A stretch of DNA of 64,000 nt from Bacteroidetes bacterium HGW-Bacteroidetes-3 (GCA_002842505.1 PHDE01000002.1:1-64000), one strand, 5' to 3'; numbered from the stretch's first letter, positions 33,315 to 43,140 are shown. The notes: generated from the sequence alone by a model not told the origin. Translations and numbers: made by a program.

Positions 33315-34013
33315 ATGGAAAATAATAGAATTTTATTGGTGGAAGACGATCCTAATTTTGGGACTGTCCTAAAAGATTATTTGTCATTAAATGATTATAA
33401 AGTGACGTTGGCCAAAGATGGTCTTGAAGGTTTAATCATGTTTAAAAACGATGATTTCGACCTTTGTATTTTAGATGTTATGATGCCCAGAAAAGATGGT
33501 TTTTCATTGGCAAAAGACATTAGGGCAACAAATACGGAAGTGCCAATTATATTTTTAACGGCCAGAACCATGAAAGAAGATGTGTTGAAAGGCTATCAGT
33601 CGGGAGCGGATGATTATTTAAATAAACCGTTTGACTCTGAAGTTTTGTTGTATAAAATTAAAGCCATTATGCAACGTAAAGAAACGGAGCAAACTATTGA
33701 AGAAGATGTTTTTGAATATAAAATCGGAAAATTTGAGTTCAATTCAAAACTGCGCCATTTGTCATACAATGGGGGTGAAATTCAAAAACTTTCCCCAAAA
33801 GAAAGCAAGTTGTTAAAATTGTTGGCTACCCATAAAAATGATTTGATGCCGCGCGAATTGGCGCTGACCAAAATTTGGAGAGATGACAATTACTTTACTT
33901 CAAGAAGCATGGATGTTTATATCGCAAAACTTCGAAAATATTTAAAACCTGATCCAAATGTGGAGATTTTAAATATTCATGGGGAAGGATTTAGGTTATT
34001 AGAAAAATCATAA
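33315..34013 (+). CDS. OmpR-family response regulator (RprY-like)
   Basis: A 232-residue regulator. The receiver domain (1-118) has acidic Asp11-Asp12, phospho-acceptor Asp54 in CILDVMMPRKDG, and the conserved Lys in YLNKPFDSE. The C-terminal winged helix (about 135-230) has LSPKESKLLKLLATHKNDLM and SRSMDVYIAKLRKYL as the recognition region. It is the partner of the kinase 10 bp upstream. Targets cannot be told from sequence. Confidence 0.93.
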   Translation: MENNRILLVEDDPNFGTVLKDYLSLNDYKVTLAKDGLEGLIMFKNDDFDLCILDVMMPRKDGFSLAKDIRATNTEVPIIFLTARTMKEDVLKGYQSGADDYLNKPFDSEVLLYKIKAIMQRKETEQTIEEDVFEYKIGKFEFNSKLRHLSYNGGEIQKLSPKESKLLKLLATHKNDLMPRELALTKIWRDDNYFTSRSMDVYIAKLRKYLKPDPNVEILNIHGEGFRLLEKS

Positions 34014-34021
34014 AAAAATCC

Positions 34022-34029
34022 TACATTTG
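34022..34029 (+). promoter_or_regulatory. -7 box TACATTTG for sua5
   Basis: An exact TAnnTTTG match, 20 nt upstream of the ATG and inside the left arm of the inverted repeat at 34024-34052. Confidence 0.55.
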
Positions 34030-34052
34030 TTTATTCATAACATAAACAAATG
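34024..34052. promoter_or_regulatory. 11-bp inverted repeat ending in a start codon
   Basis: CATTTGTTTAT (34024-34034) and ATAAACAAATG (34042-34052) are perfect inverted arms with loop TCATAAC. The right arm ends in the sua5 ATG and the left arm overlaps the -7 box. It could be an operator or a start-occluding RNA hairpin. Confidence 0.6.
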
Positions 34053-34673
34053 GCAGAGTTAATTAAAATATACAATGAAAATCCGAATGAACGTGAAATA
34101 GACAAAGTTGTCAAGGTTTTGCAAAAAGGCGGATTGATCATTTACCCAACGGATACTGTTTATGGTTTAGGCTGTGACATTACCAACACAAAAGCCATGG
34201 AAAAAGTGGCGCAACTAAAAGGCTTAAAACTGGAAAAGGCTAATTTTTCATTTATTTGCTATGATTTAAGCAATTTGTCCGATTATGTAAAGCAAATTGA
34301 TACACCAGCCTATAAAATACTAAAAAAGGCATTGCCTGGGCCTTATACTTTTATTTTGCCGTCGAGCACCAATTTGCCAAAAGCCTTCAAAAATAAAAAA
34401 ACGGTGGGCATTCGTATTCCGGACAATAATATTATCAGGGAATTGGTGAAAAAATTGGGAAATCCAATAGTTTCCACTTCTATTTATGATGAAGATGATT
34501 TGTTGGAATATACCACAGATCCCGAATTGATATTTGAAAAATGGGAAAATAAAGTGGATATTGTGATTGATGGCGGTTACGGAAGCAATATTCCGTCAAC
34601 CATTGTTGATTTATCTGAAGGTGAAATCACTATTTTACGCGAAGGACTGGGAAGTGTCGAAGCCTTATTTTAG
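34050..34673 (+). CDS. L-threonylcarbamoyladenylate synthase (Sua5/YrdC family)
   Basis: A 207-residue YrdC-fold enzyme that makes threonylcarbamoyl-AMP for t6A37 in tRNA. Motifs are [18 protein letters not shown], the basic RNA/ATP groove [29 protein letters not shown] and [11 protein letters not shown], with the C-terminal [18 protein letters not shown]. It lacks the extra Sua5 domain, so it is the short TsaC-like form. It overlaps the convergent glycosyltransferase by 9 bp at its 3' end. Confidence 0.9.
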   Translation: MAELIKIYNENPNEREIDKVVKVLQKGGLIIYPTDTVYGLGCDITNTKAMEKVAQLKGLKLEKANFSFICYDLSNLSDYVKQIDTPAYKILKKALPGPYTFILPSSTNLPKAFKNKKTVGIRIPDNNIIRELVKKLGNPIVSTSIYDEDDLLEYTTDPELIFEKWENKVDIVIDGGYGSNIPSTIVDLSEGEITILREGLGSVEALF

Positions 34674-35669
34674 CAGCTCTTTATATTTTTTTTTGCCCAA
34701 TACAAAATACTGCCAAACAATACTTTTTATTATATAATAATCCGCTGTTTTGGCGGATTTTTTTCTTTTATGAAGCATTTTAGGTAAATATTTATAAAAA
34801 CTGAAATGCGCTTTTATAATTGCCAGAAAATGCGCTGGCCGCAATTCCATTAAAAATTTTATGCCTGCAAATGCATCAAGTACAAGTCGGGCTAAAATGA
34901 TGGGAATTAATTTATTTTTAGGTAAATTTTTCACCAAACTAAACAAACTGTTTCTGAAATTTAAAAATGTTTTTGTGGGATTTGCTTCTTTTAAGGTGGC
35001 GCCACCAACGTGATATACCGTTGAAGAACCAACATATTTAATTGTTTTGGATAAATTTTTGGCCCGCCAGCACAAATCTATTTCTTCCTGATGCGCAAAA
35101 TAATCTTCATCAAAACCATTTAGTTCTTGAAAAACTGCCGAACGAATAAAAAAACAAGCGCCCGATGCCCAAAATATTTCAGTTTCATCGTTGTATTGAT
35201 TTGCATCTGTTTCTAAGGCTGAAAAAATTCTTCCACGGCAAAACGGATAACCGTATTTGTCAATAAATCCACCCGCTGCGCCGGCATATTCAAACTTGCT
35301 TTTATTTTTAAAGTCCAGTATTTTTGGCTGGACAATCGCTGTATTTGGTTCCTTCTCAAAAGCTGAAATAACAGGATTTAGCCAGCCTTCCGTGACTTCG
35401 ATATCGGAATTTACCAAGGCGTAAACATCAGCTTCTACGTGCCTTAAAGCGTCGTTATATCCTTTTGCAAATCCGCCGTTTTGTTCATTTAGCACGATTT
35501 TAACCTGCGGAAAATTTTGTTTTACAAAAGCAACAGAATCGTCAGTGGAAGCATTGTCCGCCACATAAATTTCCACATTTTCAAAATTGCTGTATTTTAC
35601 GATGGAAGGAAGAAATTTTTCCAGCAGTTGCTTTCCGTTCCAGTTTAATATGACGATGGCTATTTTCAA
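34665..35669 (-). CDS. Glycosyltransferase family 2 (rhamnosyltransferase-like)
   Basis: A GT-A enzyme of about 334 residues. It starts [19 protein letters not shown] after a TTG (35669) that overlaps the upstream TGA. The nucleotide site is [12 protein letters not shown], the DxD-like site is ALVNSDIEV, the acceptor region is [21 protein letters not shown], and the C-terminal mark is [10 protein letters not shown]. The frame is open upstream to 35786, but those residues are the neighbouring gene read out of frame. It resembles the WcaE/rhamnosyltransferase group; its sugar is unknown. Confidence 0.87.
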   Translation of the reverse strand: MKIAIVILNWNGKQLLEKFLPSIVKYSNFENVEIYVADNASTDDSVAFVKQNFPQVKIVLNEQNGGFAKGYNDALRHVEADVYALVNSDIEVTEGWLNPVISAFEKEPNTAIVQPKILDFKNKSKFEYAGAAGGFIDKYGYPFCRGRIFSALETDANQYNDETEIFWASGACFFIRSAVFQELNGFDEDYFAHQEEIDLCWRAKNLSKTIKYVGSSTVYHVGGATLKEANPTKTFLNFRNSLFSLVKNLPKNKLIPIILARLVLDAFAGIKFLMELRPAHFLAIIKAHFSFYKYLPKMLHKRKKSAKTADYYIIKSIVWQYFVLGKKKYKELLK

Positions 35670-36223
35670 TCTTGTTTTAAAAATGCTTTTGAAATTGTTA
35701 GATAGATAAGATTTAAGACAATAATAAAAAATGTAATTATTGCGAAAATCCATTTTAATGTGGTAAAAGTAGCGGTAATATTGCAAATATTTTCCAATTT
35801 TTCAGGATATTTTAGGAGCATTGCCACAATTCCTAAATTTTCTAAAATATCAAACCAACTAATTAAAAGCGGAACAAAACTTAGGTAAATTAAATTTTTA
35901 AGCCGATTAATTTTAAGCAGAATTAAGATCATAAATGCATAAGTAAAACCATAAATAACGGCATAAGGAAAATCAATAAATATTTCGGATAATTTATAGG
36001 TATTTCTGCCTTCTTCGCCTAAATTTTCAAAAAATGTATAAGCAAACTCTGGTGAATAGGAAAATTTCAGGTCTAAAATAGATTTTTCCACAACTGATTT
36101 ATCCGATAATAATTTGGAAGATTTATAAAATAAAATAAGATTGAACAACACAATTAGAATGACACCAACAAAGCAGTTTCTTTTGGTTGCGTATTTTTCT
36201 AAAATGATAAAAAAGGACTTCAC
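35666..36223 (-). CDS. Integral membrane protein, function unknown
   Basis: A 185-residue protein with four predicted membrane helices at about 18-35, 87-105, 112-136 and 157-178, and a soluble loop between the first two. No family is recognised. It starts with GTG at 36223, sharing one base with the TAG of the upstream hydrolase (TAGTG). Its own TGA overlaps the TTG of the glycosyltransferase. This double overlap shows a coupled three-gene unit. Confidence 0.75.
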   Translation of the reverse strand: MKSFFIILEKYATKRNCFVGVILIVLFNLILFYKSSKLLSDKSVVEKSILDLKFSYSPEFAYTFFENLGEEGRNTYKLSEIFIDFPYAVIYGFTYAFMILILLKINRLKNLIYLSFVPLLISWFDILENLGIVAMLLKYPEKLENICNITATFTTLKWIFAIITFFIIVLNLIYLTISKAFLKQD

Positions 36224-37485
36224 TAATTGGTTTTTGTAAAGGTTTTGCTAACTATTTTCCAGCCATCTTTTGATTTTAAAGCTGTTAAATAATCAATATA
36301 TGATTTGTCTTTATATTTAAATTCTGTCTTAAAAACAGCAATATTATTGGTAATGTCACCCTCTAAAATTTTGGTTTCAACTTCTTGGCTGCCATCAGTT
36401 TTTACGGCATTTAAGTAATTTTCAAGAGAAATTGTCACTATTTCGTCGTTTGAAATTGTTTGGAGGATTGCATTTTCAGAAAAAGCGCTTTGTAATTTTT
36501 GCAATTCGGCATTTCTTCTTCCTTCAAAATAATTTACGATTGTTTTTTCTGCAATTTCATAGTCATTTTCCTTTGTCAAAAAATCCCTTAGCACTTTATT
36601 GTATGTTTCTGAAGCATTTATATAGGGAAAATGGCCTTCATTGTGAAAAGTGAAAACTTCGGCATTGGCATACAATTCCTTAATTTCTTTTTGCAATTTT
36701 GGTTGAATAAGCGGATCATTATCGGATTCTATGATTAACTTCGGAATGCGTTTTGTGTTATAACTATCAGAAAATGCGGTAAATTTATCAATAACAATAT
36801 AATACCTATTTATAAACTGTTCTTTGCTAAACGGTAAACTAACCAAAAAAGCCTTCAACAAAGGTGAATTTTTTGCGGCGGGAACAATTTCTTCATTTAA
36901 TTTTTTTTCACCCAGTTTTGAGATGATTATTTCAGGTAAATAGGGAATTACTTTACCCTTAGTTTCATTTTCTTTGGCAATTAAATTATTTGGAGGAAAG
37001 GTGTTTCCAAAAACAGCTTTTTCAATTCTGGAAGGAATTGTGTTCACCAAATATTGCGCAATATAACCGCCCATTGAAGTGCCTACAGCATAAAATTTGT
37101 CGACTTTTTCTGCTTCCAAAATTTTAAAAATTCCTTCTGAAGCTTTTTCAAGGGAATTGATGCTTGCCGGAAGCGTGTAGCTAATTACTTTATAATCTTT
37201 TTCAAAGGCAATAATTTGTTGCCACCATAAATCATAAGATCCGCCCATTCCGTGAATAAAAAAAATGGTTTTATTCCCATTTCCGCCAGCATAATAATTC
37301 CAACTAACGCCGTCAACAACAATTTCTTTAGTTGCTCTCGATTTAAATTCTTTAAGGTTTTGGGCCGGTTTATCATTGTTGACATACAACTTAAAAAAAT
37401 CGGATTTGGATGCCGGAATAAAATAAAGCACCAACACTATTAAAAATAAAATCAGGGCACTTATTTTAAAATATTTTTTTTTCAT
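36223..37485 (-). CDS. Alpha/beta hydrolase with C-terminal NTF2-like domain
   Basis: A 420-residue protein with an N-terminal membrane or signal segment (about 5-22). An alpha/beta hydrolase domain (about 50-300) has the oxyanion region FFIHGMGGSYDLWW, nucleophile elbow GTSMGGYIAQ, acid IESDNDPLI and His in NEGHFPYI, so the triad is complete. Residues about 305-420 form a separate NTF2/SnoaL-like domain (lumazine-binding-like), ending YLTALKSKDGWKIVSKTF. The fusion is unusual. Substrate is unknown. Start-codon element E replaces its leader. Confidence 0.82.
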   Translation of the reverse strand: MKKKYFKISALILFLIVLVLYFIPASKSDFFKLYVNNDKPAQNLKEFKSRATKEIVVDGVSWNYYAGGNGNKTIFFIHGMGGSYDLWWQQIIAFEKDYKVISYTLPASINSLEKASEGIFKILEAEKVDKFYAVGTSMGGYIAQYLVNTIPSRIEKAVFGNTFPPNNLIAKENETKGKVIPYLPEIIISKLGEKKLNEEIVPAAKNSPLLKAFLVSLPFSKEQFINRYYIVIDKFTAFSDSYNTKRIPKLIIESDNDPLIQPKLQKEIKELYANAEVFTFHNEGHFPYINASETYNKVLRDFLTKENDYEIAEKTIVNYFEGRRNAELQKLQSAFSENAILQTISNDEIVTISLENYLNAVKTDGSQEVETKILEGDITNNIAVFKTEFKYKDKSYIDYLTALKSKDGWKIVSKTFTKTN

Positions 37486-37583
37486 CTGTTTAAATTTTAT
37501 TTTTGAACGGTAATCCCGAAAATTCGGGACTGTTCGCTATTAATCATTCCCTTGTGTATCAAAATTTGTTATGTTCGTTTCAT
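37486..37583 (-). repeat. Start-codon element, copy E (98 bp)
   Basis: On the minus strand it begins ATGAAACGAACATAACAAAT at 37583, three bases after the stop of the HSDR_N gene, and ends TTTAAACAG before ATGAAA at 37485. The hairpin is TCCCGAATTTTCGGGA. The mini-ORF reads M-K-R-T-stop. Confidence 0.9.
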
Positions 37584-37586
37584 TTC

Positions 37587-38033
37587 TTAAAAATTATAAT
37601 TTGGAATCGTATCTAAAAAAACGTATTGTTCATTTTCTGTATCCATATAACAGTAAAAGTGATTTAAACCGTTGGTGACAATGAGGTAATTGGCTTCCAA
37701 TTTTAAATTATAGCGCGCAATTTGGTCAAAAACATCTTGCGATATTTTTATGGAAGGCGCTTTGCATTCCACAATAATATGCGGATTTCCATCGGGGTTA
37801 AAAACCAGTATGTCAGTACGTTTGGTCAATTTATTGACAGTTACTTTTTTTTCAATGGCAATAAGTGAAATCGGATAGTTTTTTGCTGATATTAAATAAT
37901 GGACAATATGTTGGCGCACCCATTCTTCCGGCGTCAGCACCACATATTTTTTTCGTACAATATCAAAAATAAAATACTTATTTTCGCTACTTTTGATTTT
38001 GAACGGATATGTGGGTAAATTCAGTGGCTGCAT
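37587..38033 (-). CDS. Stand-alone type I restriction HsdR N-terminal domain protein
   Basis: A 148-residue protein made of the HSDR_N (PF13588) nuclease-like domain. The PD-(D/E)xK signature is KRTDILVF...PHIIVECKAP (Asp and Glu-x-Lys), with a Gln-rich helix KISQDVFDQIARYN after it. No helicase, HsdM or HsdS gene is nearby, so this is not a type I restriction system. It is divergent from holA with 29 bp between starts. A DNA repair or processing role is possible; no substrate is known. Confidence 0.85.
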   Translation of the reverse strand: MQPLNLPTYPFKIKSSENKYFIFDIVRKKYVVLTPEEWVRQHIVHYLISAKNYPISLIAIEKKVTVNKLTKRTDILVFNPDGNPHIIVECKAPSIKISQDVFDQIARYNLKLEANYLIVTNGLNHFYCYMDTENEQYVFLDTIPNYNF

Positions 38034-38062
38034 TCAACAAAAATGCTAATTTTTTTTTATAA

Positions 38063-39067
38063 ATGAGTGATATAACCAAAATAGTTTCAGACATACAAAA
38101 CGGAAATATTAAGCCCATTTATTTTTTAATGGGCGATGAGCCGTATTATATTGATAAAATTTCTGAATATATTGAAAAGAATGTGCTTTCCGAAGAAGAA
38201 AAAGGATTCAACCAAATGGTTTTGTATGGAAGGGATGCGACTGTGGAAGATTTAATTGACAACGCAAAACGCTATCCGATGATGGCTGATAGGCAAGTGG
38301 TTGTTGTGAAGGAAGCGCAGGATTTATCAAGAACTATTGAAAATTTGGCCTCGTATGCTGAAAATCCGCAACCTTCCACAGTTTTGGTTATTTGCTACAA
38401 GTACAAAACCATTGACAAGCGAAAAAAATTATACAAAGCAATACAAAAATGCGGATTGGTTTATGAAAGCAAAAAACTTTATGAAAATCAGGTTGCCGAT
38501 TGGATTAGAAGGGTTTTGGCGGGAAAAAATTATAAAATAGACACCAAAGCAACCTTAATGTTGGTGGAATTTTTGGGCAACGATTTAAGTAAAATCAGCA
38601 ATGAACTTGATAAATTGATGATTGTTCTTCCTCAAAACTCAACCATAACGCCAAAAGCTATTGAAGAAAATATAGGGATTAGCAAGGATTATAACAATTT
38701 TGAATTGCGAAAAGCAGTTGGTGAAAGAAATGTATTGGGCGCTAACAGAATTATCAACCATTTTGCGCAAAACCAAAAAGCAAATCCGATTGTTGTGACC
38801 ATTTCACTATTGAACGCTTTTTTTACGCAGCTATTAATTTACCATAGTTTAAACGATAAATCTAGCAATAGCGTGGCCAAGGCTTTGGGCATAAATCCGT
38901 TTTTTGTTTCAGATTATACGTCGGCGGCAAAAAATTATCCGATGCGAAAAGTTTCACAAGTAATCGGATTGTTGCGTGATGCCGACTTAAAAAGTAAAGG
39001 TGTTGGCGCAAATGCCTTGCCGGCGGGAGATATTTTGAAGGAGCTGCTGTTTAAAATTATTCACTAA
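38063..39067 (+). CDS. holA: DNA polymerase III subunit delta
   Basis: A 334-residue clamp-loader subunit that opens the sliding clamp. The N-terminal domain shows KPIYFLMGDEPYYIDKISEY and RYPMMADRQVVVVKEAQDL. The lid helices include LVEFLGNDLSKISNELDKL, and the C-terminal collar region has DLKSKGVGANALPAGDIL, typical of Bacteroidota HolA. Length matches the family. It is divergently arranged with the HSDR_N gene. Confidence 0.92.
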   Translation: MSDITKIVSDIQNGNIKPIYFLMGDEPYYIDKISEYIEKNVLSEEEKGFNQMVLYGRDATVEDLIDNAKRYPMMADRQVVVVKEAQDLSRTIENLASYAENPQPSTVLVICYKYKTIDKRKKLYKAIQKCGLVYESKKLYENQVADWIRRVLAGKNYKIDTKATLMLVEFLGNDLSKISNELDKLMIVLPQNSTITPKAIEENIGISKDYNNFELRKAVGERNVLGANRIINHFAQNQKANPIVVTISLLNAFFTQLLIYHSLNDKSSNSVAKALGINPFFVSDYTSAAKNYPMRKVSQVIGLLRDADLKSKGVGANALPAGDILKELLFKIIH

Positions 39068-39142
39068 TTTTTTTAGTAAATCAGTTTACAGTATCAGTTT
39101 GCAGAAATGTTTAAGTACTGAAAACTGCGACTGCTTACTCAG

Positions 39143-40168
39143 TTACTTATCAACCATAATCCTATTTTCCCTATTCGCTATTTCCCAGGCGGTAAAAAAC
39201 ACCAATTGGGTTCTTTTTGCCAATAATTCATAATTAATTTTATCAGGCGTATCGCTTATGCGGTGGTAATTTTCGTGGGTTCCGTTGAAGTAAAAAATGA
39301 CAGGAATATTATTTTTCGCAAAATTGTAATGGTCAGATCGGTAATAAAAACGATTAGGATCACTGTCTAAATTGTAGGTATAGTCAAATTTTAGTTTTGT
39401 AAACTTATTATTGATTTCTTCTGATAAAAGGTGCAATTCGGTGCTTAGTTTATCGGAGCCAATTAAATAAATATAGTTTGGTTCGTTTTCGTGGGAGGCA
39501 TCTGTGCGTCCTATCATATCAATATTTAAGTCGACAATTGTATTTTCAAGAGGAAAAACAGGAAAATTTACATAATATTTAGAGCCGAGCAATCCTTTTT
39601 CTTCTCCCGTAACATGTAAAAACAAGATAGAGCGTTTTGGTCCGTTTCCTTCTTCCACGGCTTTTTGAAAAGCTTCGGCAATTGCCATCACAGCGACAGT
39701 TCCTGAACCATCATCATCGGCGCCGTTATAAATTTCTCCATCTTTATCCATTCCAAGATGGTCGTAATGCGCAGAAATCACTAAAATTTCATCAGGAAAT
39801 TCAGAACCTTTGATAAAGGCAAGCACATTTTCGGATGGTTTTAAATTGGCTCTTAAATATTCCGAAGAAATTGTTTGAAAATAGTTATTTCCGCCCAAAG
39901 GAGAAGCAATATTTCTTTCCACATAAAAATCTTTAATGTACTCGGCCGCCAATTTTTGTCCGGACTCACCCGTATTTCTTCCTTCAAATTCATCCGAAGC
40001 AATGATATACAAATGTGTTTTTAAATCGGCTTCCGTAATTCCGGCAGCAAATTTTTGCGCCAATTTTCCTGTAATTTCAACAGATTCAGCTGCTTGCGCA
40101 ACAACAGTATTGTGAAAGCCAAAACTAAACAGCACGATAATTATGGCGGTAAAAATATTTTTTATCAT
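39143..40168 (-). CDS. M28-family aminopeptidase/zinc peptidase
   Basis: A 341-residue exported peptidase with a signal peptide (MIKNIFTAIIIVLFSFGFHN...). Zinc ligands and catalytic residues of family M28 are visible: SAHYDHLG, YNGADDDGSGTVAVM, HVTGEEKGLLGS and NIDMIGR, with the last His in NYHRISDTPDKI. It likely trims peptides in the periplasm or outside the cell. It is 34 bp downstream of the ABC ATPase gene on the same strand and could share that transcript. Confidence 0.9.
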   Translation of the reverse strand: MIKNIFTAIIIVLFSFGFHNTVVAQAAESVEITGKLAQKFAAGITEADLKTHLYIIASDEFEGRNTGESGQKLAAEYIKDFYVERNIASPLGGNNYFQTISSEYLRANLKPSENVLAFIKGSEFPDEILVISAHYDHLGMDKDGEIYNGADDDGSGTVAVMAIAEAFQKAVEEGNGPKRSILFLHVTGEEKGLLGSKYYVNFPVFPLENTIVDLNIDMIGRTDASHENEPNYIYLIGSDKLSTELHLLSEEINNKFTKLKFDYTYNLDSDPNRFYYRSDHYNFAKNNIPVIFYFNGTHENYHRISDTPDKINYELLAKRTQLVFFTAWEIANRENRIMVDK

Positions 40169-40202
40169 TTTATGAATCTAAATCTTCTCAAATATATCAA
40201 AA

Positions 40203-41000
40203 TTAGTAGGAATTAGAGACCGTAAATTGTTTTAAAGTTTTGTTAAAGCTGATCAAATCAGATTCAAAAAGTTGGTCCAGACAATTGTTTTCTATCAAAT
40301 TTTCGGTGATATCAGCCATAAAGTTTGACGGTGTCATCAACCACAAAATATCGGCGAGTTGCAAAGCCAAATTTATTTCGTGGGTAGAAACAATAATAGT
40401 TTTATGAAAATCTTTGGCCAATTTTTTCAACAAAGCGAATGTTTCAATGGTATGGTGAATGTCTAAATGCGCCGTTGGCTCGTCTAAAATAATAATATTG
40501 GTATTTTGTGCCAACGCTCTGGCAATTAACACTTTTTGAAGCTGGCCGTCACTTAACTCATAGTATTTTGAGTTGATTAAATGTTTGGTGTTGGTTTGTT
40601 CAAAAGCGGTGTCGATAAATTTTAAATCCGTTTCGGATAAATTTCCAACCCAATTGGTGTAAGGCTGCCTTCCCAAAGCAACCAATTCATAAACCGTTAA
40701 ATTGCTTTCTGGTAAATGCTCGGTCAAAACCAAACTGAGCGATTTCGCCAAATCAAGGCTATTTAAGGTTTTTAAGTTGTTGTTATTGATGAAAATTTCA
40801 CCGCTTAAAGCCGGCTGAACTTTGGTTAACGTCCGTAATAAAGTCGATTTCCCTATGCCGTTTTTCCCTAACAAACACACCAATTTCCCTTCACCCAATT
40901 CAATATTTAAGTTTGAGGCAATGGTGTTTACCTTCTTCTTGGAAGCGTAACCAATGCTTAAATTGGTGGTTTTAATAATATGTTTTTGAGGATTTTCCAC
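40203..41000 (-). CDS. Iron/heme/cobalamin-type ABC transporter ATP-binding protein
   Basis: A 265-residue ATPase of the FepC/BtuD/HmuV class. Walker A is LGKNGIGKST, the Q-loop region is SLVLTEHLPES, the signature is LSDGQLQKVLIARAL and Walker B is IIILDEPTAHLD, with the H-loop in TTHE-like VSTHEINLAL. Its start abuts the stop of the permease gene. The substrate-binding protein and any TonB-dependent receptor are not in the window, so the substrate is open among iron-siderophore, heme and B12. Confidence 0.9.
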   Translation of the reverse strand: MENPQKHIIKTTNLSIGYASKKKVNTIASNLNIELGEGKLVCLLGKNGIGKSTLLRTLTKVQPALSGEIFINNNNLKTLNSLDLAKSLSLVLTEHLPESNLTVYELVALGRQPYTNWVGNLSETDLKFIDTAFEQTNTKHLINSKYYELSDGQLQKVLIARALAQNTNIIILDEPTAHLDIHHTIETFALLKKLAKDFHKTIIVSTHEINLALQLADILWLMTPSNFMADITENLIENNCLDQLFESDLISFNKTLKQFTVSNSY

Positions 41001-42035
41001 TTAATAAGTTGTTTTTCGTTTTCTGACCAATAACCAAATAATGATAGGCGCGCCAAATAATGAAGTTATGGCGTTAATGGGCAACGTATATTCGCTGGTT
41101 GGCAATTGGGCAATGCTGTCGCAAATAAGCATAATAATGGCACCGCTTATGGCAACTGCGGGAACCAATATTTTATGGTTTGAAGTACTGAAAAGCAGTT
41201 TTGTCAAATGAGGCACCGCCAAGCCAATAAAGGCAATTGGTCCGCTAAAAGCCGTAATAACGCCCGTTAATAAGCTGGTGGAAATTAAGGTAATACTTCT
41301 TGTTCGTTTCACGTTTACGCCCATACTTTTTGCATAATTTTCGCCTAAAAGCAGACTATTTAAAGGTTTTATGATGAAAATTACAAAGGTAATTCCTATT
41401 AAAAATACTACCAAAAGCACTAAAATTTCATTCCAGCTTAAATTGCCCAAACTGCCAAAACTCCAAAATAAATATTGTTGCAACTGATTGGCGCTGCTGA
41501 AATAGGCTAGGACGCTTATTACCGAAGCTGTTAAACTTCCAAACATCAACCCGATAATTAAGATAGACATCGTATTTCTCACTTTTACGGCCGCCAACAT
41601 GACGGCCGAAAGCACTAAAAAAGCACCTAGACTTGCTGCAATGGCGTGTCCCCAACTGCTAAACGCAAAACTGGCTATAGTTCCGCCAAATAAAGAAGCG
41701 CCCAAAATTAAAATGGCCACGCCCAAGCTTGCGCCCGAACTTATGCCCAAAACATAAGGGCCGGCTAACGGATTCCTAAAAAGGGTTTGCATCAACAAGC
41801 CGCTAATCGACAATCCGGAACCTACAATTATCGCCGTAATTGCTTTTGGCAACCTGTAATCAAGCGCTATTGATTTCCACGATTCTTTTTCAACTTCGCC
41901 ATTCATAAAAGCCAGAAACAGTTGTTTTAAGGGAATATAAACCGAGCCCAAACTTATGTTTAAAATAAAAATAAGCAGGAGCACAACGGCCAAAATAATA
42001 AATGTGTTTCTGTATGATTTTGTTGGATTTACCAA
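41001..42035 (-). CDS. FecCD-family ABC transporter permease
   Basis: A 344-residue permease with about ten membrane helices. Family marks are [39 protein letters not shown] and [18 protein letters not shown]. It works with the ATPase encoded directly downstream. The start is TTG 42035, which overlaps the rdgB stop by 7 bp; no closer ATG retains the first helix. The order rlmH-rdgB-permease-ATPase-M28 on one strand suggests a long operon. Confidence 0.92.
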   Translation of the reverse strand: MVNPTKSYRNTFIILAVVLLLIFILNISLGSVYIPLKQLFLAFMNGEVEKESWKSIALDYRLPKAITAIIVGSGLSISGLLMQTLFRNPLAGPYVLGISSGASLGVAILILGASLFGGTIASFAFSSWGHAIAASLGAFLVLSAVMLAAVKVRNTMSILIIGLMFGSLTASVISVLAYFSSANQLQQYLFWSFGSLGNLSWNEILVLLVVFLIGITFVIFIIKPLNSLLLGENYAKSMGVNVKRTRSITLISTSLLTGVITAFSGPIAFIGLAVPHLTKLLFSTSNHKILVPAVAISGAIIMLICDSIAQLPTSEYTLPINAITSLFGAPIIIWLLVRKRKTTY

Positions 42036-42616
42036 GTGTACTCTTTTAAAAATGTAACTAATTTTTCAATTGCTTTTCCGCGATGGCTGATGTTGCCTTT
42101 TTCATTCATTGTCATTTCCGCAAAAGAAGTTTTAAAACCATCGGGCATAAAAATAGGATCGTAGCCAAATCCGCTGTCACCCCGTTTTTCTGTCAATATT
42201 ATTCCTTTGCACACACCTTCAAATATAAACTGTTTTCCTTGAATATTTAGGGCGATTGCGGTTTTAAATTGCGCTTTCCGGTTTGGATTATTTTCGAGGT
42301 TTTTCAACAATTTCGCCATATTTGCTTCAGCATTATTGTCTTCACCTGCATAACGCGCCGAATAAACGCCGGGTTCGTTATTTAAAGCGATAACTTCCAG
42401 TCCGGTATCATCGGCAAAACAATCCAGTCCGTATTTCTCAGTAACATATTTTGCCTTTAAAATGGCATTTCCAACCAAATTATCGGCAGTTTCCGGGATT
42501 TCTTCAACACAATTGATATCAGCCAAACTCACTAGCTCAAAATTTGTGAGCATTGCCTGAACTTCTTTGAGTTTGTTTTGATTATTTGTGGCGAAAACCA
42601 GTTTTAATTTATTCAT
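42029..42616 (-). CDS. rdgB: Non-canonical purine NTP pyrophosphatase (RdgB/HAM1)
   Basis: A 195-residue enzyme that hydrolyses ITP, dITP and XTP to monophosphates. Motifs are [18 protein letters not shown] at the N terminus, [27 protein letters not shown] in two parts, the [13 protein letters not shown] core and the C-terminal [12 protein letters not shown]. Length is standard. It overlaps rlmH upstream by 8 bp and the permease downstream by 7 bp. Confidence 0.94.
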   Translation of the reverse strand: MNKLKLVFATNNQNKLKEVQAMLTNFELVSLADINCVEEIPETADNLVGNAILKAKYVTEKYGLDCFADDTGLEVIALNNEPGVYSARYAGEDNNAEANMAKLLKNLENNPNRKAQFKTAIALNIQGKQFIFEGVCKGIILTEKRGDSGFGYDPIFMPDGFKTSFAEMTMNEKGNISHRGKAIEKLVTFLKEYTW

Positions 42617-43082
42617 GGTGGTATGGTTCGTTTTTTAAAATAGTGTAAGCCCTATACAACTGTTCAACAACAAACAATCGAATCATTTGATGCGAAAAAG
42701 TCATTTTCGATAACGATATTTTTCCTTGAGCCTGTTTGTAAACGGCTTCTGAAAATCCGTACGGACCGCCAATAACCAACACCAATTGTTTTGCGCCCGA
42801 ATTCATTTTTTTTTGAAGGTAATCAGAAAAAGTGACAGAGTCAAATTGGGGTCCTTTTTCATCCAGCAAAATTAATACGTCTGTTGGTGCTAATTTTTTC
42901 AGGATTAATTCGCCCTCTTTTTCTTTTTGCTGTATTTCACTTAGGTTTTTTACATTTTTAATATCGGGAATTACTTCAATTTCAAAATTAATATAATGCT
43001 TCAGCCTGTTTTGATACGCTTCAATTAATGTATGTAAATTTTTATCATCGGTTTTGCCGATGGCGACTAATTTTATTTTCAT
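42609..43082 (-). CDS. rlmH: 23S rRNA (pseudouridine1915-N3)-methyltransferase RlmH
   Basis: A 157-residue SPOUT methyltransferase that modifies pseudouridine 1915 in helix 69. The knot region shows [18 protein letters not shown] and the C-terminal tail is [24 protein letters not shown]..., read in parts, matching YbeA/Rlm[19 protein letters not shown] is the central motif. It overlaps rdgB by 8 bp and is divergent from nadC. Confidence 0.94.
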   Translation of the reverse strand: MKIKLVAIGKTDDKNLHTLIEAYQNRLKHYINFEIEVIPDIKNVKNLSEIQQKEKEGELILKKLAPTDVLILLDEKGPQFDSVTFSDYLQKKMNSGAKQLVLVIGGPYGFSEAVYKQAQGKISLSKMTFSHQMIRLFVVEQLYRAYTILKNEPYHHE

Positions 43083-43132
43083 TCGGTAAATATAAAAAGA
43101 ATTAAAGATGAATTTTTTGAAAATAAAAAAGT

Positions 43133-43140
43133 TATTTTTG
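43133..43140 (+). promoter_or_regulatory. -7 box TATTTTTG for nadC
   Basis: Exact TAnnTTTG match 20 nt upstream of the nadC ATG. Confidence 0.55.

Noticed and set aside
37587-38033. Type I restriction-modification system
   Set aside because: Only an HsdR N-terminal domain is present; no helicase, methylase or specificity subunit.
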